A stretch of 64,000 bases of DNA from contig CAMAPK010000009.1 in NCBI GenBank assembly GCA_945860135.1, positions 1-64,000 on the forward strand, read 5' to 3'. A program made the translations under genes and the position numbers. The stretch is from Nitrosovibrio sp. Nv4 (GTDB taxonomy: Bacteria; Pseudomonadota; Gammaproteobacteria; Burkholderiales; Nitrosomonadaceae). Below are positions 54,001 to 62,866 of the stretch, in pieces; position 1 is the stretch's first letter; each line of letters opens with the position of its first letter. The notes under the pieces were generated by a model. It searched no databases and was not told where the DNA came from. It saw nothing but the letters and a program-made list of their open reading frames with translations.

Positions 54001-54164
54001 CGGGCATGGTAACCGTGAATAATCCCAGCTCTCCGGGGTCAACCATGACGGTACCTTTCGTCATTGGCGCCAATCCGACATCTCCACTGGAAGGGTCCGC
54101 GCCGATTGTGGCGGCAACAGCCGCCAGCGCCAAATCCCGTGTTTACTGGATGCTGAAGCAGTGA
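51066..54164 (+). CDS. pilY1: Type IV pilus tip adhesin PilY1
   Basis: 1032 residues with a signal peptide (LLAAVLICVSTAVLA). The N-terminal ~330 residues form a von Willebrand-A-like domain (NVLIIMDNTANWSTAF, with DxN in place of the classic DxSxS). The C-terminal part (about 500-950) is the PilY1 beta-propeller, with RPVAVDYGGSTGVAVFYGAN and KVYVLDANDGTLLTTL repeats. It sits at the pilus tip, mediates adhesion and controls retraction. It is the largest gene of the cluster, directly downstream of pilX. Confidence 0.93.
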   Translation: MSSLWKKNLLAAVLICVSTAVLAEDIDLFVGAAPPTAADAPNVLIIMDNTANWSTAFTNEKAALVSVLSGLAQDRFKVGLMMFSETGAGNSNPDGAYVRAALRLMDATNKPLYQSLVNSLNVTNDKSNSGKLGLTMAEAYYYFSGAHGYAGHNKAKRDHVGNSVTGYPSSNAVYALTGNAFASAGSHIYQNPVDSGCQKNFIIYISNGAVQDNSSDTSTANSKLAAAGGSTTQITLSPSGSQANVADEWARFMATTASTKVVTYTLDVDPVATGQGPGFTSLLKSMASAGKGKYFKVDSSVNGGSQISDALNQIFGEVQAVNSAFVSASLPVSVNTQGTYLNQVFIGIFRPDSNTAPRWNGNLKQYQFKASLSGGRIVLNLVDADGNLAINNNTGFLTQCARSFWTPTTVDDYWTFSPQGSCTVIANSDVSNYPDGDVVEKGAAAYMLRALVPGGRTVKTCDPANCAGLTDFNNANGAITQVLLTAANSTERTDIIDWVRGTDTKNENGNASITEMRPSAHGDVVHSRPVAVDYGGSTGVAVFYGANDGMLHAINGNQTASIGIYPAGSELWSFIAPEHYGKLKRIYDNSPLVSYPGLPATTPAAQPKPYFFDGSVVAYQDSAINTVWIYATQRRGGRMLYAFDVSTPASPSLKWRKGCPSLTNDTGCSSIDFAGIGQTWSAPKVMKAAGYAAGNAPLLIMGGGYDACEDAEPNTCTAPKGNKVYVLDANDGTLLTTLNTDRSVAADVTIVRDNSGFAQYAYVADTGGNIYRITIGAVVPASWTITKIAALGCDSPTCPGGVANRKFLFAPEVVVTPDYNAVLVGSGDREHPLLSNTVTTGVDNAFFMIKDRPADVSWWPSEMANCLSQPLACMSSLLAIDPDGTTSPIQAQLDAKKGWYLAFGTGTHDKEQVVTSAVVALGVLTFSTHTPTAASPNICGPNLGTARVYNVRFLDGSAAVGAPRYIMITGGGLPPSPVAGMVTVNNPSSPGSTMTVPFVIGANPTSPLEGSAPIVAATAASAKSRVYWMLKQ

Positions 54165-54724
54165 TGGCGAATAAAACCATGGCCACGCATCATGACAGGC
54201 GTATTCTACCGGACCGGGGCATGACACTGATCGAGGTGCTGGTAACCGTGTCCGTGCTGGCGATTTTACTGGCCGTCGGCGTGCCTGCCTTTAATCAGTT
54301 TGTGGTTAGCAACCGCCTGTCCGCTTATTCCAGCGACATGCTGTCCACCTTGACTCTGGCAAGGTCGGAAGCCATCAAACGCAACAGCCGGGTGGTGTTG
54401 TGCAAGAGCGCGGATGGGGAAAGCTGCGCAGGCGCGGGGAGCTGGAATCAGGGCTGGATTGTATTTGCCGATCCGAACAATAACGCGAACCGGGATGCTG
54501 GCGAGCCGACGGTGTACAAGGTGGCCGCTTTGCAAAGCGGCTATGCTTTTGACGGTGTCAACGGTTTCGTCAGCTCTGTTTCTTATGATGCGCAAGGCGG
54601 GGCAACCCAGGCGGGAACGGTTACGCTTTGTCCTCCCGCGCCCGCAGCATCGGGCCAGGGGCGCGAGATCGTGGTCAGCGCCAGCGGCCGGCCGCGAGAA
54701 TCCAAGATCGCCAGTTGCCCATAA
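54164..54724 (+). CDS. fimT: FimT/GspH-like minor pilin 1
   Basis: 186 residues from the ATG at 54164, overlapping the pilY1 stop by one base. Prepilin site before MTLIEVLVTVSVLAILLAVG, with Glu5. Then SNRLSAYSSDMLSTLTLARS, the FimT/GspH hallmark, and a Cys-containing beta body (VVLCKSADGESCAG) closing with SGRPRESKIASC. FimT-type pilins bind DNA or prime pili in competence. It closes the pilY1 operon. Confidence 0.9.
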   Translation: MANKTMATHHDRRILPDRGMTLIEVLVTVSVLAILLAVGVPAFNQFVVSNRLSAYSSDMLSTLTLARSEAIKRNSRVVLCKSADGESCAGAGSWNQGWIVFADPNNNANRDAGEPTVYKVAALQSGYAFDGVNGFVSSVSYDAQGGATQAGTVTLCPPAPAASGQGREIVVSASGRPRESKIASCP

Positions 54725-54873
54725 TCATTTCTTTTATCTGATCTTCTGAGCCGACCGCGTTACCTGCAATTGCACCGAACCCTCGTACCTTCATTGAGTT
54801 GCACCCTCCCGGTTCCTGGCCTATAAAAAACTAATCCTCAGAAGAGGAGGAATAGCGGCCTGTTCTGGCTGCT

Positions 54874-54908
54874 GACGGGATGTCGTGATACCGACATCCC
54901 GTCTTTAT
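54874..54908 (+). terminator. Stem-loop after the pilin operon
   Basis: GACGGGATGTCG (54874-54885) pairs perfectly over 12 bases with CGACATCCCGTC (54892-54903), followed by TTTATAT. It separates the two fimT-like genes and may stop transcription of the pilE-fimT operon. Confidence 0.7.
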
Positions 54909-54950
54909 ATTGCAGAGAAACCGCACACAACAGAGGCTGCAATCAAAACC

Positions 54951-55517
54951 ATGACCATGCATCGTGACAGGTGTGTTTTGTCCGGTTGTGGTTTTGCCTT
55001 GACTGAATTAATGGCGACACTGTCCATGTCGGCCATTTTGCTGGCGATCAGTGTGCCCGCCCTCGACCAGGTGATGGCCAGCAACCGCCTGACTGCCTAT
55101 GCCAATGATATGTTCGCCACCTTGGTTCTTGCCCGCTCGGAAGCCATCAAGCGTAATCAGCGGGTGGTACTGTGCAAGAGCGCGGATGACGGACAAACCT
55201 GCGCGGGTACGGGTGGCTGGGAGCAAGGTTGGATTGTGTTCGTTGACCTGAACAATGATGCGAGCCGGGCTGCCAGCGAATTGATAGTACGCAAAATGCC
55301 TGCCTTGCCAAGCGGCTATGCTCTGAACGGGAACACCAGCATCAGCAGTTATGTTTCGTATGATCCGCAGGGCATGACCAAGCTGGCTAGCGGTGCTTTT
55401 CAGGCGGGCACTTTCACACTTTGCCCTCCTGCACCCGCAGCATCCGGCCATGGGCGCAAAATCGTGCTCAGCGCCAGTGGCCGTTCACGCATATCCAAGA
55501 TCACCAGTTGTGCATAA
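54951..55517 (+). CDS. FimT/GspH-like minor pilin 2
   Basis: About 188 residues from the ATG at 54951. The prepilin segment is GCGFALTELMATLSMSAILLA with cleavage before FALTE. The sequence parallels fimT 1 over its whole length (ASNRLTAYANDMFATLVLARSEAIKRNQ; VVLCKSADDGQTCAG; ending SGRSRISKITSC), so it is a tandem duplicate that has diverged, with a slightly longer loop (SSYVSYDPQGMTKLASGAF). It lies beyond a strong stem-loop and may be expressed separately. Confidence 0.87.
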   Translation: MTMHRDRCVLSGCGFALTELMATLSMSAILLAISVPALDQVMASNRLTAYANDMFATLVLARSEAIKRNQRVVLCKSADDGQTCAGTGGWEQGWIVFVDLNNDASRAASELIVRKMPALPSGYALNGNTSISSYVSYDPQGMTKLASGAFQAGTFTLCPPAPAASGHGRKIVLSASGRSRISKITSCA

Positions 55518-55616
55518 AGCCGCCAGCACTGGTTGCGCGCACAATATTTTATCCCGCTTTATCCGCAGGATGCGGGGTGGTAACATTGCGTTACTTCAAC
55601 ACGGGGCGCGGGTATC

Positions 55617-56342
55617 ATGGCTGGTCACAGCAAGTGGGCTAATATCAAGCACAAGAAAGCCGCGACGGACGCCAAGCGTGGCAAGATTTTCACCCGGCTC
55701 ATCAAGGAGATCACTGTGGCTGCGCGGCTCGGCGGCGGTGATCCCGCCAGCAATCCGCGCTTGCGTCTGGCCATCGACAAGGCTTACGAGCATAACATGC
55801 CCAAGGACAACGTCGAGCGGGCGGTCAAGCGCGGCAGCGGCGAACTGGACGGAGTAAATTATGAAGAGGTGCGCTATGAGGGCTACGGTATTGCCGGTGC
55901 GGCCGTACTGGTCGATTGCATGACCGATAATCGTGTGCGTACCGTAGCCGATGTGCGCCACGCTTTCACCAAGTACGGCGGCAATCTCGGCACCGACGGC
56001 TCGGTTGCGTTTCTGTTCAAACATTGCGGACAGATGCTTTTTGCTCCTGGCACCAATGAGGACAAGCTGATGGAGGCGGCGCTGGAGGCGGGTGCCGAGG
56101 ATGTGCTCAGCAACGACGACGGTAGCATCGAAGTGATCACCGCGCCGTATGAATTTGCCACCGTCAAGGCAATGCTGGAGAAAGCCGGTTTCAAGGCAGA
56201 GCACGCCGAAGTGACGATGAAACCTGAAAATGAGATTGTATTGACCGGCGATGATGCGCTGAAAATGCAAAAACTGCTGGATGCACTGGAAAATATCGAC
56301 GATGTACAAGAGGTTTATACGACGGCAGTGATTGATGGTTAG
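55617..56342 (+). CDS. yebC: YebC/PmpR family transcriptional regulator
   Basis: 241 residues. N-terminal [41 protein letters not shown] in the middle domain and the standard length identify the family. Some members regulate transcription and others act on stalled ribosomes at proline runs. It stands just upstream of ruvC, a common arrangement (yebC-ruvC-ruvA-ruvB) tying it to the recombination operon. Confidence 0.95.
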   Translation: MAGHSKWANIKHKKAATDAKRGKIFTRLIKEITVAARLGGGDPASNPRLRLAIDKAYEHNMPKDNVERAVKRGSGELDGVNYEEVRYEGYGIAGAAVLVDCMTDNRVRTVADVRHAFTKYGGNLGTDGSVAFLFKHCGQMLFAPGTNEDKLMEAALEAGAEDVLSNDDGSIEVITAPYEFATVKAMLEKAGFKAEHAEVTMKPENEIVLTGDDALKMQKLLDALENIDDVQEVYTTAVIDG

Positions 56343-56352
56343 GGGGGTTGCT

Positions 56353-56384
56353 GCCCGCCCGCGCGGGACTTGTTCAGTGGTTCC
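56353..56384. repeat. Dispersed repeat, copy 3 (inverted), overlapping the ruvC start
   Basis: The reverse complement reads GGAACCACTGAACAAGTCCC followed by GCGCGGGCGGGC, the same unit as at 42512 and 44051. It covers the only near-cognate start codon of ruvC (TTG at 56370). Confidence 0.75.
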
Positions 56385-56924
56385 ATATCTCCGGCAGGTG
56401 ACAAAATCCGCATCCTTGGCATAGACCCCGGCTTGCGCATCACCGGTTTCGGGGTCATCGATAAAACCGGCAGCAGCCTGGCTTACATCAGCAGCGGCTG
56501 TATCAAGACACCGGATGGCGAACTGCCGCTACGCCTGAAATCCATCATGGATCATCTCAATGAAGTTATTGCCCAACATCGTCCCGATCAGGTCGCAGTC
56601 GAGCAAGTGTTCGTCAACGTCAATCCCAAATCCACACTGATGCTCGGACAGGCGCGTGGTGCAGCGATTTGCGCGGCGGTGCTGAACAATCTTGTCGTCG
56701 CCGAATACACCGCGTTGCAAGTCAAGCAGGCAGTGGTCGGCAACGGGCACGCAAAAAAAGAACAGGTGCAGGAAATGGTGAAGCGTCTGCTGAAACTTGC
56801 CGGCAGCCCCAGTGCGGACGCAGCGGATGCGCTTGCCTGCGCCATTTGCCATGCGCATGGCGGGCAAGGGCTGGGTGGAATTTCGACTGCGGGCTATCGC
56901 ATGAAACGGGGGCGGTTGGTATGA
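56370..56924 (+). CDS. ruvC: Holliday junction resolvase RuvC
   Basis: Cuts Holliday junctions within RuvABC. The body has [15 protein letters not shown] with the first catalytic Asp, [23 protein letters not shown] with Glu, and the C-terminal [16 protein letters not shown] with the last two Asp. The start is odd: no ATG or GTG lies in frame before the conserved [12 protein letters not shown] at 56370, inside a dispersed repeat, would add about 13 residues; a rarer ATC start with AGG upstream is possible. It overlaps ruvA by 4 bases. Confidence 0.93.
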   Translation: MFSGSISPAGDKIRILGIDPGLRITGFGVIDKTGSSLAYISSGCIKTPDGELPLRLKSIMDHLNEVIAQHRPDQVAVEQVFVNVNPKSTLMLGQARGAAICAAVLNNLVVAEYTALQVKQAVVGNGHAKKEQVQEMVKRLLKLAGSPSADAADALACAICHAHGGQGLGGISTAGYRMKRGRLV

Positions 56925-57514
56925 TCGGCAGGATAACAGGACTGTTGCTGGAGAAGCATCCACCGCTGGTGCTGGTGGATGTGCAGGGTGTCGGTTATGA
57001 AATCGATGTGCCCATGAGCACGTTTTACCAGCTGCCTGCCATCGGTGCGCAAGTCACATTTCACACCCATCTGGTGGTGCGCGAAGATGCACATCTGCTG
57101 TTCGGTTTTGGCACCGAAGCCGAGCGGCAGGCTTTCCGCCAGCTTGTGAAAATTTCCGGGGTGGGCGCAAGAACTGCATTGGCTGTGCTGTCGGGCCTGA
57201 GCGTGGCCGATCTGCAGCAGGCAGTGGCGACCCAAGACAGTGGCCGGCTCATCAAAACTCCCGGTATCGGCAAGAAAACTGCCGAACGTTTGCTGCTGGA
57301 GTTGCGTGACAAACTCGACCTCGGTTTGGCCGGTACCATCGGTGCAACGGGTGTCGCGCTTTCTTCGAGAGGCGATAGCGACATACTCAATGCGCTGTTG
57401 TCGCTGGGTTATAATGACCGCGAAGCTGGCTGGGCGGTCAAGCAGTTACCTGCCGGGGCTACCGTGTCCGACGGCATACGGCAGGCATTGAAATTTCTGT
57501 CAAAAGAAAAGTAG
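56921..57514 (+). CDS. ruvA: Holliday junction DNA helicase subunit RuvA
   Basis: 197 residues. Family N-terminus [28 protein letters not shown], the helix-hairpin-helix pair [17 protein letters not shown] and [20 protein letters not shown], and a C-terminal RuvB-binding domain ([19 protein letters not shown]). RuvA binds the four-way junction and recruits RuvB. ATGA overlap with ruvC; ruvB follows 73 bases later. Confidence 0.97.
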   Translation: MIGRITGLLLEKHPPLVLVDVQGVGYEIDVPMSTFYQLPAIGAQVTFHTHLVVREDAHLLFGFGTEAERQAFRQLVKISGVGARTALAVLSGLSVADLQQAVATQDSGRLIKTPGIGKKTAERLLLELRDKLDLGLAGTIGATGVALSSRGDSDILNALLSLGYNDREAGWAVKQLPAGATVSDGIRQALKFLSKEK

Positions 57515-57587
57515 TGCAACTAGCTTGCCCGCACTTTTATGAAAACCTGCTTGCCTGTCAAGCGGGCGTAGCGTCTACGCCATATGC

Positions 57588-58628
57588 ATGATTGAGACCG
57601 ACCGATTGATCGCCGCCGCGCCGGCGTCTACCCAGGAAGAAGATCTGGAGCGGGCACTACGCCCCAAGTTTCTGGACGAATATGTTGGCCAGGAAAAAGT
57701 TCGCGGACAATTGCAGATCTTCATCGAAGCGGCGCGACGGCGCAAGGAAGCGCTCGACCACGTTCTGTTGTTTGGCCCACCCGGATTAGGCAAAACCACG
57801 CTGGCCCACATCATTGCCAGGGAGATGGGCGTGAATTTGCGTCACACCTCCGGCCCGGTGCTGGAGCGCCCCGGCGATCTGGCGGCGCTGCTGACCAATC
57901 TCGAACCGAATGACGTGCTGTTCATCGACGAAATCCACCGGCTCTCGCCAGTAGTGGAAGAGATCCTCTATCCAGCACTGGAGGACTACCAGCTCGACAT
58001 CATGATCGGTGAGGGTCCCGCTGCACGCTCAGTCAAGCTCGACTTGCCGCCGTTCACGCTGGTGGGCGCCACCACCCGCGCCGGCATGCTGACCAACCCG
58101 CTGCGCGACCGCTTCGGCATCATTTCACGGCTGGAGTTCTATTCGGTAGAAGAGCTGACCCGCATCGTCACGCGCTCGGCCGGATTGCTCAACGTGGAAA
58201 TTTCTCCCGACGGGGCGATAGAAATCGCCCGCCGTTCGCGCGGCACCCCGCGTATCGTCAACCGCCTGCTGCGGCGGGTGCGCGATTTTGCCGAAGTCAA
58301 AGCCGAAGGGCATATCACCCGACCAGTGGCGGATGCGGCGCTGATCATGCTGGATGTGGACATTGCCGGGCTGGACGTAATGGACAGAAAGCTGCTGCTG
58401 GCGGTGATGGAAAAATTCGGCGGCGGTCCGGTGGGAGTAGACAATCTCGCCGCCGCCATCAGCGAAGAACGCGGCACCATCGAGGATGTGCTGGAGCCCT
58501 ACCTGATCCAGCAGGGTTACATGAAGCGCACCCCGCGCGGGCGCATGGCCACGGTCATCGCTTACCAGCATTTCAGCATGGCATTACCGAAGAACGGGTT
58601 GAGCGGAGAGTTGTGGGATGGGGAATGA
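57588..58628 (+). CDS. ruvB: Holliday junction ATPase RuvB
   Basis: 346-residue AAA+ motor that drives branch migration with RuvA. It has [20 protein letters not shown], Walker [16 protein letters not shown], Walker [12 protein letters not shown], sensor [18 protein letters not shown] and the C-terminal winged helix ([17 protein letters not shown]). Fully typical. It completes ruvCAB; the Tol-Pal operon begins 15 bases downstream with ybgC, so the two may be partly co-transcribed. Confidence 0.98.
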   Translation: MIETDRLIAAAPASTQEEDLERALRPKFLDEYVGQEKVRGQLQIFIEAARRRKEALDHVLLFGPPGLGKTTLAHIIAREMGVNLRHTSGPVLERPGDLAALLTNLEPNDVLFIDEIHRLSPVVEEILYPALEDYQLDIMIGEGPAARSVKLDLPPFTLVGATTRAGMLTNPLRDRFGIISRLEFYSVEELTRIVTRSAGLLNVEISPDGAIEIARRSRGTPRIVNRLLRRVRDFAEVKAEGHITRPVADAALIMLDVDIAGLDVMDRKLLLAVMEKFGGGPVGVDNLAAAISEERGTIEDVLEPYLIQQGYMKRTPRGRMATVIAYQHFSMALPKNGLSGELWDGE

Positions 58629-58643
58629 AGGCGGTAGCAGTCG

Positions 58644-59096
58644 ATGAGCGCTGAACTTGATACTCAAATTAGCGCCGGACACCTGGTCCCGGCTGCCGTT
58701 TTTTCCCTTCCGCTACGCGTGTATTATCAGGATACAGATGCGGGCGGAGTGGTTTATCATTCGACTTATCTCGATTTCATGGAGCGCGCCCGTTATGAAT
58801 GGCTGCGGGAACTGGGATTTGATATTCACTCGCTGGTGCAGGTACACAAGGCAATTTTCATGATACGTTCACTCAACATTGAATATTTCAAGCCAGCATT
58901 GCTGGACGATTTATTGCATGTGAGCGTACAAGTAACGGCAGTAGGCAGAAGCCGCCTGACACTCTGCCAGCAAGTGTTGCGTGGTCAGACCGTACTGGCC
59001 AGCGCTGGCGTTAATGCGGTGTGTGTGGGTGTCGATACTCTCAAGCCAGTGAGCGTGCCAGCGCCACTGCGCCACAAACTTGGAAAACTCTTATGA
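58644..59096 (+). CDS. ybgC: Acyl-CoA thioesterase YbgC (Tol-Pal associated)
   Basis: 150-residue hotdog thioesterase. The N-terminal active site is VYYQDTDAGGVVYHSTYLDFMERAR with catalytic Asp near residue 30, followed by EWLRELGFD. YbgC heads tol-pal operons and acts on acyl-CoA or acyl-ACP near the inner membrane. It overlaps tolQ by 4 bases. Confidence 0.94.
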   Translation: MSAELDTQISAGHLVPAAVFSLPLRVYYQDTDAGGVVYHSTYLDFMERARYEWLRELGFDIHSLVQVHKAIFMIRSLNIEYFKPALLDDLLHVSVQVTAVGRSRLTLCQQVLRGQTVLASAGVNAVCVGVDTLKPVSVPAPLRHKLGKLL

Positions 59097-59776
59097 ACGC
59101 ATCGGTTACACAAGACATGTCTCTTTTCCACCTCATCGGCAGTGCCAGTTTGCCGGTACAACTGGTGATGCTGCTGCTGTTGCTGACTTCATTTATGTCG
59201 TGGTGGTTCATTTTCCGCAAGATGTTCACCATCCGGCTGGCAATGAAGCAGAGTGATGAATTTGAGGATGTTTTCTGGAAAGGTCCAGATCTGAACAAGC
59301 TCTATCAAAGCGCCAGTGACGCGCGCCACCCGACAGGCAGCATGGAACGGATTTTTGAGGCGGGTTTTCGCGAGTTCGTCAAAAACAAGCGCCAGCCGGG
59401 AATGGATATCAGCACAGTGATGGATGGTACGCGCCGCGCAATGCGCGCCACTTACCAGCGGGAAATGGACGGACTGGAAGCGCACCTGTCTTTTCTGGCA
59501 ACAGTGGGGTCGGTGAGTCCTTACGTTGGTCTGTTCGGTACGGTTTGGGGAATCATGAATTCTTTCCGCGGGCTGTCCAATGTTACCCAGGCCACCATCG
59601 CCCATGTCGCCCCTGGTATTGCCGAGGCGCTGATCGCGACCGCAATGGGACTGTTTGCTGCAATTCCTGCGGTTATTGCTTACAACCGCTACGCGCACGA
59701 TGTCGACCGGCTGGCGACTCGTTTTGAGAGTTTCATGGAAGAACTGTCCAATGTACTGCAGCGGCAAGCAGCCTGA
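59093..59776 (+). CDS. tolQ: Tol-Pal system protein TolQ
   Basis: 227 residues from the ATG at 59093. Three membrane segments: about 20-40 (LVMLLLLLTSFMSWWFIF), and two near 135-155 and 170-190 (FLATVGSVSPYVGLFGTVWG; ATIAHVAPGIAEALIATAMG). With TolR it forms the proton-driven motor that energises TolA. Motifs match the TolQ/ExbB/MotA family. Operon gene, followed 27 bases later by tolR. Confidence 0.96.
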   Translation: MNASVTQDMSLFHLIGSASLPVQLVMLLLLLTSFMSWWFIFRKMFTIRLAMKQSDEFEDVFWKGPDLNKLYQSASDARHPTGSMERIFEAGFREFVKNKRQPGMDISTVMDGTRRAMRATYQREMDGLEAHLSFLATVGSVSPYVGLFGTVWGIMNSFRGLSNVTQATIAHVAPGIAEALIATAMGLFAAIPAVIAYNRYAHDVDRLATRFESFMEELSNVLQRQAA

Positions 59777-59803
59777 TGAGAGTGATTTTATGGGGCGAGT
59801 GTC

Positions 59804-60220
59804 ATGAGTGAACGCCGCACCAAGCGCCGGCAGATGAACGAGATCAACGTCGTACCGTACATCGACGTAATGCTGGTACTGCTGGTGATTTTCATGATTA
59901 CGGCGCCGCTCATCAGTCCCGGCCAGGTTGAATTGCCGCAGATCGGCAAATCCCTGACACCGCCAGTGGCGCCGCTGGAAGTGATCATCAAGGCCGACGG
60001 CAGTCTGAAGCTGCACGATCGCAACAAGGCGGGTAGCGAGCAAACCATCAGCCGTACCCAACTGGTCGAGGTAATCAAGCAGAAGCAGGCGGAAAATGCT
60101 GAGCAACCGGTGGTGATCGCTGCCGATAAAAGCGTACGTTACGAAGAAGTGATGAACGTGATGGATATTCTGCAGCAGCAGCAAGTGAAAAAAGTCGGGC
60201 TGCTAGCCAGATCGAAATGA
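59804..60220 (+). CDS. tolR: Tol-Pal system protein TolR
   Basis: 138 residues with one N-terminal membrane segment, NVVPYIDVMLVLLVIFMITAPL, in which the conserved Asp of YIDVMLVLL carries protons in the TolQR motor. The periplasmic part ends with VVIAADKSVRYEEVMNVMDI. It overlaps tolA by 4 bases. Confidence 0.96.
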   Translation: MSERRTKRRQMNEINVVPYIDVMLVLLVIFMITAPLISPGQVELPQIGKSLTPPVAPLEVIIKADGSLKLHDRNKAGSEQTISRTQLVEVIKQKQAENAEQPVVIAADKSVRYEEVMNVMDILQQQQVKKVGLLARSK

Positions 60221-60951
60221 GTGCGCTGGCATTGCGAGACTCCGCGCACCCTGAACCGGGATTACTGCCGGCGGGAGTGCTGGCGCTGCTGGTGCATGTG
60301 GCTTTTCTTGTTTTTATGATTTTCGGTCTTAATTGGAAAAGCTATCCGCCTGAAGGCATGGTGGTGGACTTGTGGAGCAGTCTGCCCGAGCCGGCCCCGC
60401 CGCCTGCCAGGGCAAGGCCCTTGCCACCCAAGCCGGCGCCATCGCCCCCTGAGGTAAAGTCCTTGCCGCCGAAGCCGGAGACGCCACCACCCACAAAGCC
60501 GGATATCGCGCTCAAGGAAAAGGTCGAGCCACCCAAACCGGTGGAGAAAAAGCAGCCAGCGCCGGAAGAGCAAAAGCCAAAAGTGGCTGATGATCTGGAA
60601 CAGTTGGTGCGAGATCAGGAAGCGCTCGAAAAACAGCGGGCACAGCAGGCGGCGCAATCCCGGGCGCAGGACGTGATCGCCGAATACAAGGCAAAAATCA
60701 TGGCCAAAATCAGAAGCCGTATTGTCCTGCCGCCCAATATACCGGATGATTCGGTGGCGGAACTTGATGTCACATTGCTGCCTGGTGGCGACATTCTTAA
60801 TGTGAGGCTGCGGAAGAGCAGCGGCTATAGCGCGTTTGACAGTGCCGTGGAGCGTGCCATTTTTCTGGCCAAGCCGTTGCCGCTGCCACCCGACCCTACC
60901 TTGTTCCCTAAGTTTCGCGATTTGAGTCTTAAGGTGCATTATCGCGAATGA
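60217..60951 (+). CDS. tolA: TolA-type cell envelope integrity protein
   Basis: 244 residues. One membrane anchor near 20-40 (GVLALLVHVAFLVFMIFGL), a Pro/Lys-rich linker (60-110, PPARARPLPPKPAPSPPEVK style), a short helical segment and a C-terminal TonB-like domain (VAELDVTLLPGGDILNVRLRKSSG). It is shorter than E. coli TolA because the helical domain is reduced. It links the TolQR motor to TolB/Pal at the outer membrane. Confidence 0.92.
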   Translation: MSALALRDSAHPEPGLLPAGVLALLVHVAFLVFMIFGLNWKSYPPEGMVVDLWSSLPEPAPPPARARPLPPKPAPSPPEVKSLPPKPETPPPTKPDIALKEKVEPPKPVEKKQPAPEEQKPKVADDLEQLVRDQEALEKQRAQQAAQSRAQDVIAEYKAKIMAKIRSRIVLPPNIPDDSVAELDVTLLPGGDILNVRLRKSSGYSAFDSAVERAIFLAKPLPLPPDPTLFPKFRDLSLKVHYRE

Positions 60952-60997
60952 CTGACGAAACTTGCGGAATTAATTATTGGTATTACTGGGTAACACA

Positions 60998-62317
60998 ATG
61001 AAAGCTGTTTTTATGCTGATGCGGTTTTATCAATCTTCCCGCCATATACTTATACATGTCTTTTTGCTGTGGCTGATCAGCACGCCACTTCAGGCTGCGC
61101 TCGACATTGAAATATTTGGTGGTGGCACGACACAGATTCCGATTGCCATTGTTCCTTTCGCGGGCGAAGAAAAACTTAAACAAGGCATCACCGCAGTGGT
61201 GGCGGCTGATCTGCAGCGCAGCGGTCTTTTCAGGCTGGTTGATTCATCCGGTCCTGTGCTGCGCGATCCCCGGCAGATCGTCTACCCTGACTGGAAAAAC
61301 CGTGGTGCTGCTGCGCTGGTGATCGGCAGCACGGTGACCTTGCCAGATGGGCAAGTGGAAGTGAGCTTTTATCTGATGGACGTAGCAAAACAGGTGCAGC
61401 TGGCTGACTACACTATGATCGTTCCAGCGGACCGGCTGCGTGCTGCTGCTCATCAGATAGCCGACATCATTTATGAAAGGCTGACGGGGGATGTGGGTGT
61501 ATTCAGCACCCGCATTGCTTATGTAGTGAAGCAGGGTAACAAATATGCGCTACAAGTGGCAGATGCTGACGGCTTCAATGCCCAGTCGATCATTGAATAC
61601 AGCGAGCCGATCATTTCACCTGCATGGTCGCCCGATGGCACCCAGATTGCCTATGTGTCATTCGAAAACAAGAAACCAATAGTTTACGTGCAGACGCTTG
61701 CAACCCGGGCGCGCAAAGCGGTGGCCAATTTCAAGGGTAGCAACAGCGCCCCGGCATGGTCGCCCGACGGCAAGAAGCTGGCGGTGGTGCTGTCCCTGCA
61801 GGGCGGTTCACAGATATTTCTGGTAAATGCAGACGGGAGTGGTCTGCAAAGGTTCAGTCAAAGCTCCGGGATTGATACCGAGCCCAATTTTTCACCAGAC
61901 GGCCAGTCGATCATTTTCACTTCCGATCGCGGTGGCAGTCCGCAAATCTATCGCATGCCAGTAACGGGGACTGCGTCCGGAACAGCTGAACGCCTTACCT
62001 TTGAAGGCAGCTACAATGTCAGCCCGCACTACAGCCGGGACGGAAAAAGTTTTACCTTTATTCACCGCAGCGGCGCCAGATTCAATGTCGCGGTGCAGGA
62101 TCTGGCTACCCGCCAAGTGCAGTTGCTGACCGATTCCCGTTTTGACGAGTCTCCCAGCCCAGCTCCCAACGATAAGATGATATTGTATGCAACTGAGGTA
62201 AAGGGGCGTGGTATATTAGCCGTAGTATCAAGTGACGGTAAAACAAGACAAGAGCTCTCGATGCAAGCAGGTGATATAAGAGAGCCGGCATGGGGGCCTT
62301 TGCTGAAAGTGCGATAG
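60998..62317 (+). CDS. tolB: Tol-Pal system protein TolB
   Basis: 439-residue periplasmic beta-propeller. A signal sequence precedes DIEIFGGGTTQIPIAIVPF, the TolB N-terminal domain. Repeats of the propeller read ISPAWSPDGTQIAYVSFENK, PAWSPDGKKLAVVLS and PNFSPDGQSIIFTSDRGG. It binds Pal and helps septal envelope constriction. The ATG at 60998 is used rather than the upstream in-frame GTG at 60977. Confidence 0.96.
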   Translation: MKAVFMLMRFYQSSRHILIHVFLLWLISTPLQAALDIEIFGGGTTQIPIAIVPFAGEEKLKQGITAVVAADLQRSGLFRLVDSSGPVLRDPRQIVYPDWKNRGAAALVIGSTVTLPDGQVEVSFYLMDVAKQVQLADYTMIVPADRLRAAAHQIADIIYERLTGDVGVFSTRIAYVVKQGNKYALQVADADGFNAQSIIEYSEPIISPAWSPDGTQIAYVSFENKKPIVYVQTLATRARKAVANFKGSNSAPAWSPDGKKLAVVLSLQGGSQIFLVNADGSGLQRFSQSSGIDTEPNFSPDGQSIIFTSDRGGSPQIYRMPVTGTASGTAERLTFEGSYNVSPHYSRDGKSFTFIHRSGARFNVAVQDLATRQVQLLTDSRFDESPSPAPNDKMILYATEVKGRGILAVVSSDGKTRQELSMQAGDIREPAWGPLLKVR

Positions 62318-62360
62318 CCTCCAGTAACAGTATTTCAATTTAAATTTAAAAGGAGTAAGC

Positions 62361-62864
62361 ATGAAAAAAGTAATCAGCGTATTACTCATCGGCTTGTTAT
62401 CAGCATGCGCCAGCCAGACCACCCAACCTACTGCAGTGGAAGATAAGTCTGCTGCCCAGGCAGCAGCGGCAGCGGCAGCGGTAGCCAACCCTAATCTCAA
62501 TCCCATCCTGCGGGACCCAAACAATATTCTGTCCAAGCGCAGCGTTTATTACGATTACGACAGTTTCGTAGTGAAGAATGAATACCGGCCGCTGGTGCAG
62601 GCCCACGCGCAGTATCTGCGCGACAACGCGGGCGCCAGGGTGCTGCTGCAAGGCAACGCCGACGAGCGTGGCAGCCGTGAGTACAATCTGGCGCTGGGCC
62701 AGAAACGTGCCGACAGCGTGAAGAACGCGCTGACCCTGTCGGGCGCCAAGGATAGCCAAATCGAGGCTGTCAGCCTGGGTGAGGAAAAACCCCGCGCCAC
62801 CGGGCATGACGAAGCCTCCTGGGCTGAGAACCGCCGTACGGATATCCGCTACCAGGGCGAGTAA
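62361..62864 (+). CDS. pal: Peptidoglycan-associated lipoprotein Pal
   Basis: 167 residues. The lipoprotein signal MKKVISVLLIGLLSACAS gives a lipidated Cys. An Ala-rich linker is followed by the OmpA-like domain (VYYDYDSFVVKNEY, LLQGNADERGSREYNLALGQ) with the peptidoglycan-binding Asp and Arg. AGGAG precedes the ATG. It anchors the outer membrane to peptidoglycan within the Tol-Pal system. Confidence 0.97.
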   Translation: MKKVISVLLIGLLSACASQTTQPTAVEDKSAAQAAAAAAAVANPNLNPILRDPNNILSKRSVYYDYDSFVVKNEYRPLVQAHAQYLRDNAGARVLLQGNADERGSREYNLALGQKRADSVKNALTLSGAKDSQIEAVSLGEEKPRATGHDEASWAENRRTDIRYQGE

Positions 62865-62866
62865 CC

